Shown: positions 33,498 through 41,838 of the stretch, piece by piece | Layout: the number at the start of each line of letters is the position of its first letter | Numbering within the stretch: position 1 is the stretch's first letter | Origin: Bacteroidota bacterium | GTDB lineage: Bacteria; Bacteroidota; Bacteroidia; Bacteroidales; FEN-979 | Reading direction: 5' to 3' | NCBI GenBank assembly: GCA_026391835.1 | Contig: JAPLDF010000015.1 | Coordinates: forward strand, 62,001 to 126,000 | DNA: 64,000 bases | Position numbers and translations under genes: made by a program | The notes under the pieces: generated by a model | What the model saw: only the letters and a program-made list of their open reading frames with translations | The model's database searches: none | Told to the model about the DNA's origin: nothing

Positions 33498-33575
33498 ACC
33501 ACAATAGGCACAACAGATCACATTCAATAGCTATTGTGGTTTTCCTATGTGCCCTATTGTGCCTGTTGTGGTAGT
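33498..33575. repeat. Imperfect inverted repeat, family C, copy 1
   Basis: ACCACAATAGGCACAACAG at the left is repeated inverted at the right end as CTATTGTGCCTGTTGTGGT, about 40 bp apart, with an internal copy of TATTGTGG. A related right end (CTTGTGCCTATGTGGTA) lies at 37052-37069. It is between the PepSY gene and the nucleoid-associated gene and could terminate transcription. Confidence 0.7.
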
Positions 33576-33618
33576 TTTTCCCGGTACTAAAAGTTTTTTT
33601 ACACCCATCAGAAAAGGT

Positions 33619-33626
33619 TAATTTTG
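33619..33626 (+). promoter_or_regulatory. -7 element for the nucleoid-associated protein gene
   Basis: TAATTTTG matches TAnnTTTG and lies 20 bp before the ATG at 33647; a T-rich stretch is at the -33 position. Confidence 0.45.
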
Positions 33627-33646
33627 GACCACCAAAAATCAACGGA

Positions 33647-34690
33647 ATGATGCGTTTTGATGAATCGGGGTTGAATGCCCTGGCCCTGCATAAAGTAGGA
33701 AACAAATCGGCGGATGAAGGTGTGGTTATTTCGGGTAAACTACTTGAAATCAGCGACATTGTTAAACCCCTTTTATTGCAGTATTTTCTTTCGCCTTTCC
33801 GCGGCGACGAACTTTATAACTTCACCCATCCTTCGGATCTTGAGCTGAACGAGGTTTTTCATTACGCAACCGCTATCTTCGAAAATCCCGGGTGTATGCT
33901 TGACCAGTCAGGCAACCTCGCGCAATATTTATACCGCCACTCCACCCACCCCAAAATCAAAACAGGTGAATTTTATGTGGCTTACCTGAGGAACTGCTGG
34001 TTCAATGATGAACTTATGGACGCGATTGGCCTCTTCAAATCCGAATCAAAGGAGACCTACCTCAAGATATACCCGGTAAGCGACTCTTACGAAATCGGCC
34101 ACGACGACGGCATCAACATCAACAAACTCGACAAGGGCTGCCTGATCTTCAATACCGGCCGCGAAGAAGGATATGTGGTGGCTATTGTCGACAACCTCAA
34201 CAAGGGCAGCGAAGCGCAGTACTGGCGCGACGATTTCCTGCAGGTAAAGCCCCGTTCCGATAATTACTACAACACCCGGGGCGTGATGGACCTGTGCAAA
34301 AAATTCGTTACCGACAAACTCCCGCAGGACTTTGAGGTCTCCCGGGCCGACCAGGCCGACATGCTCAATCGTTCGATGAAATTCCTGAAGGAGAATGATG
34401 AATTCGGAATGGAAGAGTTCCAGGAACAGGTGCTGGGTTCCCCGGCCATCATCAACTCCTTTTCGGAATATAAAAACCAGTTCCGCGATGAACACGACAT
34501 GGATATCCCCGAAAATTTCCAGATCTCCGAAAGCGCCGTGAAAAACCAGTCCAGGTTTATGAAAAGCGTGATCAAACTGGATAAAAACTTCCACATTTAC
34601 ATCCATGGTGAGCGCCAGATGGTTGAAAAAGGATACGATGATGTGAAACAACTGAACTATTACAAGCTCTTTTTCAAGGACGAATCATGA
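33647..34690 (+). CDS. Nucleoid-associated protein, NdpA/YejK (NA37) family
   Basis: The 347-aa protein aligns in character with the NA37 family: an N-terminal block with LALHKVGNKSADEGVVISGK, a central region DDGININKLDKGCLIFNTGREEGYVVAIVDN, and a C-terminal FKLSKSVIKLDKNFHI-like stretch. E. coli YejK associates with nucleoid DNA and topoisomerases; the molecular role of the Bacteroidota members is not well known. Its stop overlaps the start of a glycoside hydrolase gene (ATGATGA), an unexpected coupling. A second in-frame ATG at 33650 is equally possible as start. Confidence 0.85.
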   Translation: MMRFDESGLNALALHKVGNKSADEGVVISGKLLEISDIVKPLLLQYFLSPFRGDELYNFTHPSDLELNEVFHYATAIFENPGCMLDQSGNLAQYLYRHSTHPKIKTGEFYVAYLRNCWFNDELMDAIGLFKSESKETYLKIYPVSDSYEIGHDDGININKLDKGCLIFNTGREEGYVVAIVDNLNKGSEAQYWRDDFLQVKPRSDNYYNTRGVMDLCKKFVTDKLPQDFEVSRADQADMLNRSMKFLKENDEFGMEEFQEQVLGSPAIINSFSEYKNQFRDEHDMDIPENFQISESAVKNQSRFMKSVIKLDKNFHIYIHGERQMVEKGYDDVKQLNYYKLFFKDES

Positions 34691-37005
34691 TGAAAACTTT
34701 CGCAACGCTCACTGCCTGCATCTTGGTTCCGGCCATGCTGCATGCCCAGGCTCCCTCCCTTTCCGGTTATGTAAACCCCTTCATCGGAACCCAGGAGATG
34801 GGTCATACTTTTCCGGGAGCATGCGTTCCCTTCGGATTTGTGCAGCTGAGCCCGGATACCGATACCATTCCCTATGAAAAAAATGGCAAATACAACCCGG
34901 ATGTTTACCGCTATTGTGCCGGTTACCAGTACCTCGACAAAACCATTGCCGGTTTCAGCCATACCCACTTCAATGGTACCGGCCATTCCGACCTGGGAGA
35001 TTTCCTGGTTATGCCAACTGTCGGTAAACTGCAGCTGAACCCCGGTACGGCCGATCATCCCGAAACCGGGTACCGTTCGCCTTTCCGCAAGGAGACAGAA
35101 AAGGCATCGCCGGGCTATTACAGGGTTCACCTCGATGATCCGGATGTGGAAGCCGAACTTACCGCCACCACCCGATGCGGGTTTCACCAGTATACCTTCC
35201 CCGAAAGCGACAGCGCGCACATCATCCTCGACATGCTCCATGGCATTTACAACTACGACGGGAAGGTTTTATGGGCCTGTGTGCTGGTTCACAACGACAC
35301 ACTGATCACCGGCTACCGCATCACCCGGGGATGGGCACGAACCCGGTACATCTATTTTGCCCTGAGCTTTTCAAAACCCTTTGAAAGTTACGGGTTCAAA
35401 AACGACGAACAACCTGTTTACCGGGGATTCTGGCGTAAATTCAACCAGCAGGACAACTTCCCCGAAATGGCAGGGAAGAAAATCAGGGCTCACTTTGATT
35501 TTTCAACCGGCAAGGATGAAAAAATTAAGATCAAAATCGGACTTTCGGCTGTCAGCATGGACGGTGCCCTGCAAAACCTCCAGACTGAGATCGCGGACTG
35601 GGATTTTGAAAAGACCCGCAAGGAGGCGAACCAAGCCTGGGAAGATGAGTTCAGCCGGATCAGGATCGGGGGATCTGACGACCGCAAGGTTAATTTCTAT
35701 ACGGCGCTCTACCATGTTCTGCAGTCGCCGGTGGTATATACCGATGCCGACGGCAGGTACCGGGGAGTTGACCAGGAGATCCATCATGCCGAAGGCTTTA
35801 CCAATTACACCACGTTTTCGCTCTGGGATACCTACCGTGCCGAGCACCCCCTGCTTACCCTCCTATATCCCAAACGAACCTCCGACATGGTCAATTCCAT
35901 GATCGCCCATTTTGAACAAAGCCCCGAACACATGCTGCCGGTGTGGTCGCATCACGGGAATGAGAACTGGTGCATGATCGGGTACCACAGTGTGCCGGTC
36001 ATCGCAGATGCCTATGTGAAGGGGATCCGCGGTTTCGACGCATCCAGGGCATTCAGGGCATGTGTAACCACGGCCACCAATAAATTCTACGACGGTATCG
36101 GCGATTATATGAAATATGGTTTTGTGCCCGATGACAAACAGGGCAACTCCGCTTCGATCACCCTCGAATATGCCTATGATGACTACACCATCGCACAGTT
36201 CGCAAAAGCAATTATCAACGCAAAGGAACCGTCGGACCAGGAAAAGCAGTTCGCCGAGGACCAGTTGCAGCGCTTTTCCGACCGTTCGCTGAATTACCGG
36301 AACCTTTTTGATCCTTCAACCGGGTTTATCCGCGCAAAAAAAGCGGATGGCTCCTGGAAAACACCGTTTGACCCGCTGAGTACGATTGGCCAGGGCTTCA
36401 TCGAGGGCAACTCATGGAACTACTCGCTCTATGTGCCGCATGATGTTTCGCATTACATTGGCATGATGGGCGGCGAAAAACCCTTCATCCGCCGGCTCGA
36501 CTCACTTTTCACCATGTACCTCGATGACAGGTATTTCAACGAAACCGAAGATGTTACGCGTGCCGGGCTCATCGGGAACTACGTGCATGGCAACGAACCC
36601 AGCCACCATGTGGCCTACCTCTACGACTGGACCACGAAACCATGGAAAACCCAGGAACGCATCCACCTGATCGTAAATACCATGTACCGCAACAAACCCG
36701 ACGGTTTGTGCGGAAATGACGATTGCGGCCAGATGAGTGCCTGGTATGTTTTCAGTGTGCTTGGCTTTTACCCGGTGTGCCCCGGAACCACGCAATATGC
36801 CATCGGGGCCCCCTGCATTTCGTCGGCAACCATTGCGCTGCCCGGTAACAAAACCTTTGTCGTTAAAGCCATCGGGCTTAGCGATAAGAACATCTATATC
36901 CGGTCGATGACACTCAACGGGAAACCCCTCACCCAACCATTTATTGACCATGCCGACCTGGTGTCCGGCGGAATCCTGGTCTTCACCATGGGACCAAAGC
37001 CTTAA
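34687..37005 (+). CDS. GH92 alpha-1,2-mannosidase-like glycoside hydrolase
   Basis: The 772-aa protein has a signal peptide (MKTFATLTACILVPAMLHAQ) and the GH92 hallmarks: YVNPFIGTQEMGHTFPGA at the N-terminus, GFSHTHFNGTGHSDLGD, TYRAEHPLLTLLYP, the acid-bearing IEGNSWNYSLYVPHD near residue 575, and GNDDCGQMSAWYV near 676. GH92 enzymes are calcium-dependent exo-mannosidases that act on N-glycans and mannans in the periplasm or at the surface. There is no SusCD pair or other CAZyme beside it, so it is not in a standard polysaccharide utilisation locus. The start overlaps the nucleoid-associated gene; the second ATG at 34690 may be used. Confidence 0.93.
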   Translation: MMKTFATLTACILVPAMLHAQAPSLSGYVNPFIGTQEMGHTFPGACVPFGFVQLSPDTDTIPYEKNGKYNPDVYRYCAGYQYLDKTIAGFSHTHFNGTGHSDLGDFLVMPTVGKLQLNPGTADHPETGYRSPFRKETEKASPGYYRVHLDDPDVEAELTATTRCGFHQYTFPESDSAHIILDMLHGIYNYDGKVLWACVLVHNDTLITGYRITRGWARTRYIYFALSFSKPFESYGFKNDEQPVYRGFWRKFNQQDNFPEMAGKKIRAHFDFSTGKDEKIKIKIGLSAVSMDGALQNLQTEIADWDFEKTRKEANQAWEDEFSRIRIGGSDDRKVNFYTALYHVLQSPVVYTDADGRYRGVDQEIHHAEGFTNYTTFSLWDTYRAEHPLLTLLYPKRTSDMVNSMIAHFEQSPEHMLPVWSHHGNENWCMIGYHSVPVIADAYVKGIRGFDASRAFRACVTTATNKFYDGIGDYMKYGFVPDDKQGNSASITLEYAYDDYTIAQFAKAIINAKEPSDQEKQFAEDQLQRFSDRSLNYRNLFDPSTGFIRAKKADGSWKTPFDPLSTIGQGFIEGNSWNYSLYVPHDVSHYIGMMGGEKPFIRRLDSLFTMYLDDRYFNETEDVTRAGLIGNYVHGNEPSHHVAYLYDWTTKPWKTQERIHLIVNTMYRNKPDGLCGNDDCGQMSAWYVFSVLGFYPVCPGTTQYAIGAPCISSATIALPGNKTFVVKAIGLSDKNIYIRSMTLNGKPLTQPFIDHADLVSGGILVFTMGPKP

Positions 37006-37028
37006 CTCCCTCCCTTTATCAACCCGCT

Positions 37029-37072
37029 ACTGTGCCCTCTAATGTGTCCTCTTGTGCCTATGTGGTAAGATT
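37029..37072. repeat. Repeat family C, copy 2 (partial)
   Basis: Three tandem variants of TGTGCCCTCT, TGTGTCCTCT and TGTGCCTATGTGG follow the GH92 gene. The last unit matches the right end of the element at 33498-33575. Confidence 0.5.
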
Positions 37073-37138
37073 TTCAACCGCAACGATACCAGGGCCTCAA
37101 TTCAAATAAGAACATCATGCATGTACTGAAATATCTCC

Positions 37139-37146
37139 TACCTTTG
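37139..37146 (+). promoter_or_regulatory. -7 element for the subtilase gene
   Basis: TACCTTTG lies 34 bp before the ATG at 37180. It falls inside the longer open frame starting at 37117, which supports the later start. Confidence 0.5.
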
Positions 37147-37179
37147 CAAACAGCATCCTCACATAAACATCCACCGTTC

Positions 37180-38859
37180 ATGAAAAAAATATTTCTTATA
37201 ACGTTTACATTCATCTTTTCCTTTTGCCTTTTTGCCCAGGAGCAAAAGCATGTTGTTTTCCTGAAGAACAAGGACAACAACCCCTATTCACTGTCAAACC
37301 CGCTGGCTTTTTTAACCCAGCGGTCGCTTGACCGCCGCACAAAATCGGGTATCCCCCTCGACGCCAGGGATCTCCCGGTAACACCCTCCTATGTAACACA
37401 AATAGCCGGCACAGGGGCAGTTGTCATTTATCCCCTGAAATGGTTCAACGCAGTGGTTGTCGACGCAAATGACCCCGCGATTTTAGCGGCAATTGCATTA
37501 CTTCCGTTTGTTGATCATATCGACCAGGTGTTGAAGGACCAGCCCCTGGAAAGTTCAGGGACGCCGGGTCATCAAACCATTGGGGCCATTCCTCCCTACA
37601 CCATCAGCATGCCGGGTCCCAGGGCAACTGTCAAGTCGACCGGGGCGATCAATTACGGCCAGGCATACAACCAGGCACACATGATTGCTGTTGACGGGCT
37701 GCACGACCTTGGGTACACTGGCCAGGGGATGATGATTGCCATCCTTGATGCCGGGTTTTACCATGTCGACCAGATCGCTGCCTTCGACAGCCTCTGGCTC
37801 ACCAGCCGCATCCTTGGAACCCGCGATTTCAACCTGCCGGGGAACAATGTATTCGGCGACAACATGCATACACACGGCACGAGCGTGCTTTCCTGCATGG
37901 GAGCCAACCTGCCCGGTGAGATGGTCGGCACCGCCCCCGGGGCCTCTTTCTGGCTCATCCGCACCGAAGCAGGCGACTATGAAGCCCTGATAGAAGAATA
38001 CAACTGGGCCGGCGGCGCCGAATTTGCCGACAGCCTGGGCGTGGATGTGATCAACTCATCCCTGGGATATACCACCTTTGACAACCCAGCTTTCGACCAT
38101 ACCTATGCCGATATGGATGGCAACACGACCCCTGCCACCCGTGCCGCCGACCTGGCTGCAAGCCGTGGGATACTGGTAGTTAACAGCGCGGGAAACTCTG
38201 GCGGATCGTCATGGCAATACATCGGCGCGCCGGCCGACGGCGACAGCGTATTTTCCATCGGCGCGGTGGATGCATCCGGGGCCTATGCCTCTTTCAGCTC
38301 TACAGGTCCAACCTACGACGGACGCATAAAACCCGATGTTACAGCCCAGGGACAAGGAACGACCATCGTTTCCGGGTTTGGCAATGTTGGCCAGGGAAGC
38401 GGAACATCATTTTCTTCGCCGGTCATGGCCGGGGCCCTGGCCTGCCTGTGGCAATCAACACCTGCTTTCTCGGCTGACCAAATCCGCATCGCCGTGAGAA
38501 ACACCGCCTCCCGGTCAAACATGCCTGATCCACAATTTGGCTGGGGTATTCCCAACCTGATGAATGCAAAAGTCTTTCTTTCCAACAACGACTCCGGTCC
38601 GATCCCGCCAAACGCGTTTACCCTGTTCCCGATCCCGTTTACTTCCGTACCCAGCCTCCTGAACAATATGAAAGTATCGGTATCGGTCAAAGTCGAAGCA
38701 TTTTCGGTTACCGGCCAGATGGTGAGTTCAAGTATTTTCCTGGTACAGCCACTCGCAGCGATCAAACTGGATGACTTTAACGCTTTCAGGGCAGGCGTCT
38801 ATTTTGTGCGTGTAACAACCGGCAAATCACGGCAGGTGATCAGGGCTGTAAAAATGTAA
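37180..38859 (+). CDS. Secreted S8 subtilisin-like protease with T9SS domain
   Basis: Beginning at ATG 37180 the product is 559 aa with a clean signal peptide (MKKIFLITFTFIFSFCLFAQ). A fervidolysin-like propeptide region covers residues 25-150. The catalytic triad is visible as Asp in AILDAGF (about 189), His in HTHGTSV (about 232) and Ser in GSGTSFSSPVMAGALA (about 411). The C-terminal 75 residues (FTLFPIPFTSVPSLL to VIRAVKM) form a T9SS sorting domain. It is expected to be an extracellular or surface protease. It is followed 25 bp later by the GT-C/TPR gene. Confidence 0.93.
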   Translation: MKKIFLITFTFIFSFCLFAQEQKHVVFLKNKDNNPYSLSNPLAFLTQRSLDRRTKSGIPLDARDLPVTPSYVTQIAGTGAVVIYPLKWFNAVVVDANDPAILAAIALLPFVDHIDQVLKDQPLESSGTPGHQTIGAIPPYTISMPGPRATVKSTGAINYGQAYNQAHMIAVDGLHDLGYTGQGMMIAILDAGFYHVDQIAAFDSLWLTSRILGTRDFNLPGNNVFGDNMHTHGTSVLSCMGANLPGEMVGTAPGASFWLIRTEAGDYEALIEEYNWAGGAEFADSLGVDVINSSLGYTTFDNPAFDHTYADMDGNTTPATRAADLAASRGILVVNSAGNSGGSSWQYIGAPADGDSVFSIGAVDASGAYASFSSTGPTYDGRIKPDVTAQGQGTTIVSGFGNVGQGSGTSFSSPVMAGALACLWQSTPAFSADQIRIAVRNTASRSNMPDPQFGWGIPNLMNAKVFLSNNDSGPIPPNAFTLFPIPFTSVPSLLNNMKVSVSVKVEAFSVTGQMVSSSIFLVQPLAAIKLDDFNAFRAGVYFVRVTTGKSRQVIRAVKM

Positions 38860-38884
38860 CCTTTGTCGTATCGCTTGTTTGCAC

Positions 38885-40567
38885 ATGGCACCCCCAAAAA
38901 AAAATAGCAAAAATGCCGGAAAGCTGAAACCGACAGGTTTTGAGGACATGTTTTCCAACACCATCCTGGCGATCGTGGTGCTCGCTTCCATCACCTTCAT
39001 GGTATATGCCAGGACCCTGATGCTGGATTATACAAAACTGGACGATTCCATCTTTATCGTTGAAAACGCCCAGTACAACTCAGATGCGAAAAATATCGGC
39101 GTTTCATTTCAGCGTGGCCTGTTTAATCCCACAAAAGATGCTTACTACAGGCCGCTTTTCCTGGTCGATTTCATCCTTGAATCACGTCTCTTCGGCATAA
39201 AACCCGCAGGTTACCACTTCACGAACCTGCTGTTTCATATTATTTCCGTGGTGCTGTTGTTCCTCTTTTTCAAAAGGATCAAAATACCCCCGCAGGATTC
39301 TTTTCTCCTTTCCCTGCTTTTTGCCGTTCATCCCGTTTTGACACAAGCTGTTGCGTGGATTCCGGGGAGAAACGACATGCTGCTGATGATTTTCTTTCTT
39401 TCCTCGTTTATCCTGCTGTTTAAGTATCTTGAAAAGCCAAAACCAGCAATCCTCCTGCTTCATTTCCTGTTTTTACTTGCGGCCCTGTTCACCAAGGAAA
39501 CGGCAATCATCATCCCGGTGATCATGGGAGGGTTTGCAGTTTTTTACCTGAAATGCGGCTGGCGGAAACTGCTGTTTCCGCTGATCAGCTGGGTGGCTGC
39601 AATCGCTACATGGCTGCTGGTGAGGTCAACCGCCACGCTTTCAAAGAACTGGGTTTCGCCCTCCGGTATGTTCCATGCAGGCATCGACAGGCTGGGTGTT
39701 ATTGTGCAATATCTTGGCAAGATCTTCTTCCCGGTAAACCTTACCGTGTTCCCGATGGCCGAAGACATCACGCTTGTTTGGGGCCTCATTGCACTGGCCG
39801 GGCTTATTGCACTGGTCGTTTATTCGAAGAGCTACACCAGGCCGCTTACCTACATGGGATTGTTCTGGTTTATCGTCTTCCTGATCCCGGTGCTGATTGT
39901 TCCCAAATCGCTGAATGACCAGGTTTTTGAGCACCGGCTCTACCTGCCTGTCATCGGGATCCTGATCATGCTCAGCCAGGCAATTCCATTCAGCGGCTCC
40001 TTCAACCCAAAATTGAAAATTGCAATTGTATCCGTAATTGTTGTCATATTTATCATCCAGAGTTTTATCAGAACAAGTTACTTCAACGACCCGGTCACCT
40101 TTTGGACACATGCCGTGAACGGCTCCCCTCATTCAGCCTATGCAAAAACACTCCTGGGAACCAAGGTTGAAGATCCGGCCGAACGGGAGCGGCTGTTCAG
40201 GGAGGCACGCACCATTGAGCCGGGCCTTAAGAACCTGAACTACTACCTCGGGAAGGTTCTGTTCGACAGGAAAGAAGTTGATTCCGCCGAACGCTACCTG
40301 AGGATTGAGCTGGTGCACAACCCGATCCCCGATGCCTACTTCCTGCTGGCGCAGATCGCATTTTCAAAAAACAGCTTCGACAGCGCGGCGGTAAACCTCG
40401 AGAAGGTGATTGAACTCAACCCGTTTGATCCCCAGGCCAACAACAACCTGGTATTGCTCTATTACCAGCATGGCCAGCCAGATAAGGCGCGCCAGGTTAT
40501 CAGGAATATGCAGGAAAGGGGCATGGGCGTTGGCGATGACCTGCTCCGGATGGTAAACGGCAAATGA
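38885..40567 (+). CDS. Polytopic GT-C-like membrane protein with C-terminal TPRs
   Basis: Starting at ATG 38885 (two further upstream codons begin with TTG) the product is 560 aa. An N-terminal basic tail precedes about ten transmembrane helices. The first loop has DYTKLDDSIFIVEN and YYRPLFLVDFILESRLFG, then HPVLTQAVAWIPGRNDML, motifs typical of TMTC/PMT-like GT-C transferases with an acidic pair in the first loop. After the membrane part, residues 425-550 form three to four TPR repeats. Such proteins are predicted to transfer sugars from lipid carriers to exported proteins. The substrate is unknown; no glycosylation partner is adjacent. Confidence 0.8.
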   Translation: MAPPKKNSKNAGKLKPTGFEDMFSNTILAIVVLASITFMVYARTLMLDYTKLDDSIFIVENAQYNSDAKNIGVSFQRGLFNPTKDAYYRPLFLVDFILESRLFGIKPAGYHFTNLLFHIISVVLLFLFFKRIKIPPQDSFLLSLLFAVHPVLTQAVAWIPGRNDMLLMIFFLSSFILLFKYLEKPKPAILLLHFLFLLAALFTKETAIIIPVIMGGFAVFYLKCGWRKLLFPLISWVAAIATWLLVRSTATLSKNWVSPSGMFHAGIDRLGVIVQYLGKIFFPVNLTVFPMAEDITLVWGLIALAGLIALVVYSKSYTRPLTYMGLFWFIVFLIPVLIVPKSLNDQVFEHRLYLPVIGILIMLSQAIPFSGSFNPKLKIAIVSVIVVIFIIQSFIRTSYFNDPVTFWTHAVNGSPHSAYAKTLLGTKVEDPAERERLFREARTIEPGLKNLNYYLGKVLFDRKEVDSAERYLRIELVHNPIPDAYFLLAQIAFSKNSFDSAAVNLEKVIELNPFDPQANNNLVLLYYQHGQPDKARQVIRNMQERGMGVGDDLLRMVNGK

Positions 40568-40574
40568 GTCCGGG

Positions 40575-41822
40575 CTAGTTAAACAGCGGCAACACCAGCA
40601 ATGTCAGCGACAAGGCGATAAGGATGAAAACAGTCCCCCACCCGATGATATTCTGAATGGGTTTGTTGGTGTATTCCCCCATGATCTTTTTGTTGTTGAC
40701 CAGCAGGATCATGCAAACCAGCACGACCGGCAGCAATAGCCCGTTGATGATCTGGGTCCAGAGCGTGATGGCAATCAGCGGCGCGTTGGGAATCAGGATG
40801 ATGATCACCCCAAGGATGATAATCCCGGTATAAAGAATATAAAACTCAGGGGCGTCTTTCCACTTTTTATCAATTCCGGCTTCAAAACCAAAAGCTTCAC
40901 ATACGTAAAAAGCGGTGGCCAGCGGCAGGATTGTCGCCGAAAATATCGAGGCAATAAACAACCCAAATGCAAATACATGCGATGAAAATGCCCCGGCAAG
41001 GGGTTCCAGCGCCATTGCCGCGTCTTTTGCCTCATGGATTACAATGCCCTTCGCGTGCAGGGTGGATGCGCAGGCCACGATGATGAAAAATGCAACAACC
41101 ACGGTCGCGGTACATCCTACAATTATGTCGACAAGGGTATATTTATATTGCTGGATCTTGAGTCCTTTTTCGATGACCGACGACTGCATGTAAAACTGCA
41201 TCCACGGGGCAATGGTGGTACCGATGATGCCAATGATCACCATGAGCGACTTCTGGTCGAAATCCATCTGCGGCCTGATGATCGATTTTCCGATCGCACT
41301 CCAGTCGGGGTTGCCCATCAGTGCGGAAACCACATACATCAACAATGAAACACTGAATATCAGGAATATACGTTCAGCCAGTTTATAATTCCCCTTCACC
41401 ACCAGTACCCAGATCATGAATCCCACAATCGGAACCGAAATATATTTGCTTACGCTGAAGACCTCCATGCTTCCGGCCACCCCGGCAAATTCGGTGGTGG
41501 TATTGCCGATATCGGCCAGCAGCAATCCTATGAAAATAAAGAAAGTAACTTTCACCCCCGCATTTTCGCGGATCAGGTCGGCCAGCCCCTTCCCGGTCAC
41601 AATCCCCATCCTGGCGTTCATCTCCTGTACGATTACCAAAACAATGAAAGAGGGGATCAGCGTCCAGAGCAACTTGTACCCATACAAAGCGCCGGCCACC
41701 GAATAGGTCGTAATTCCGCCGGCATCATTATCCACACTCCCGGTGATGATCCCCGGCCCGAGAATGGCAAGAAAAAATGCAATATTTCGCCAGATCGATT
41801 TTCGCCTGATTGAAGAAGTCAT
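40575..41822 (-). CDS. NRAMP-family divalent metal transporter with atypical metal site (Mg-type candidate)
   Basis: The start is the ATG ending at 41822 (415 aa), 16 bp after the stop of the upstream gene. Eleven hydrophobic helices and the NRAMP core (GPGIITG, YGYKLLW, RMGIVTGKGLADLIRE) are clear. Helix 1 has D31-N-D-A where classical NRAMPs have DPGN. Helix 6 has TTIAPWMQFY, so A205 replaces the metal-binding methionine and Trp the histidine of the MPH motif. Loss of the sulfur ligand is a feature reported for the NRAMP-related magnesium transporters (NRMT). With the MgtE-type sensor gene upstream, I infer Mg2+ (possibly Mn2+) uptake, independent of the usual proton coupling residues. Confidence 0.85.
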   Translation of the reverse strand: MTSSIRRKSIWRNIAFFLAILGPGIITGSVDNDAGGITTYSVAGALYGYKLLWTLIPSFIVLVIVQEMNARMGIVTGKGLADLIRENAGVKVTFFIFIGLLLADIGNTTTEFAGVAGSMEVFSVSKYISVPIVGFMIWVLVVKGNYKLAERIFLIFSVSLLMYVVSALMGNPDWSAIGKSIIRPQMDFDQKSLMVIIGIIGTTIAPWMQFYMQSSVIEKGLKIQQYKYTLVDIIVGCTATVVVAFFIIVACASTLHAKGIVIHEAKDAAMALEPLAGAFSSHVFAFGLFIASIFSATILPLATAFYVCEAFGFEAGIDKKWKDAPEFYILYTGIIILGVIIILIPNAPLIAITLWTQIINGLLLPVVLVCMILLVNNKKIMGEYTNKPIQNIIGWGTVFILIALSLTLLVLPLFN

Positions 41823-41838
41823 GAATCCCTTTCCCGGT

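Noticed and set aside
34046-35241. Two minus-strand open frames of about 200 codons
   Set aside because: Both are antisense to the nucleoid-associated and GH92 genes, which have clear family motifs.
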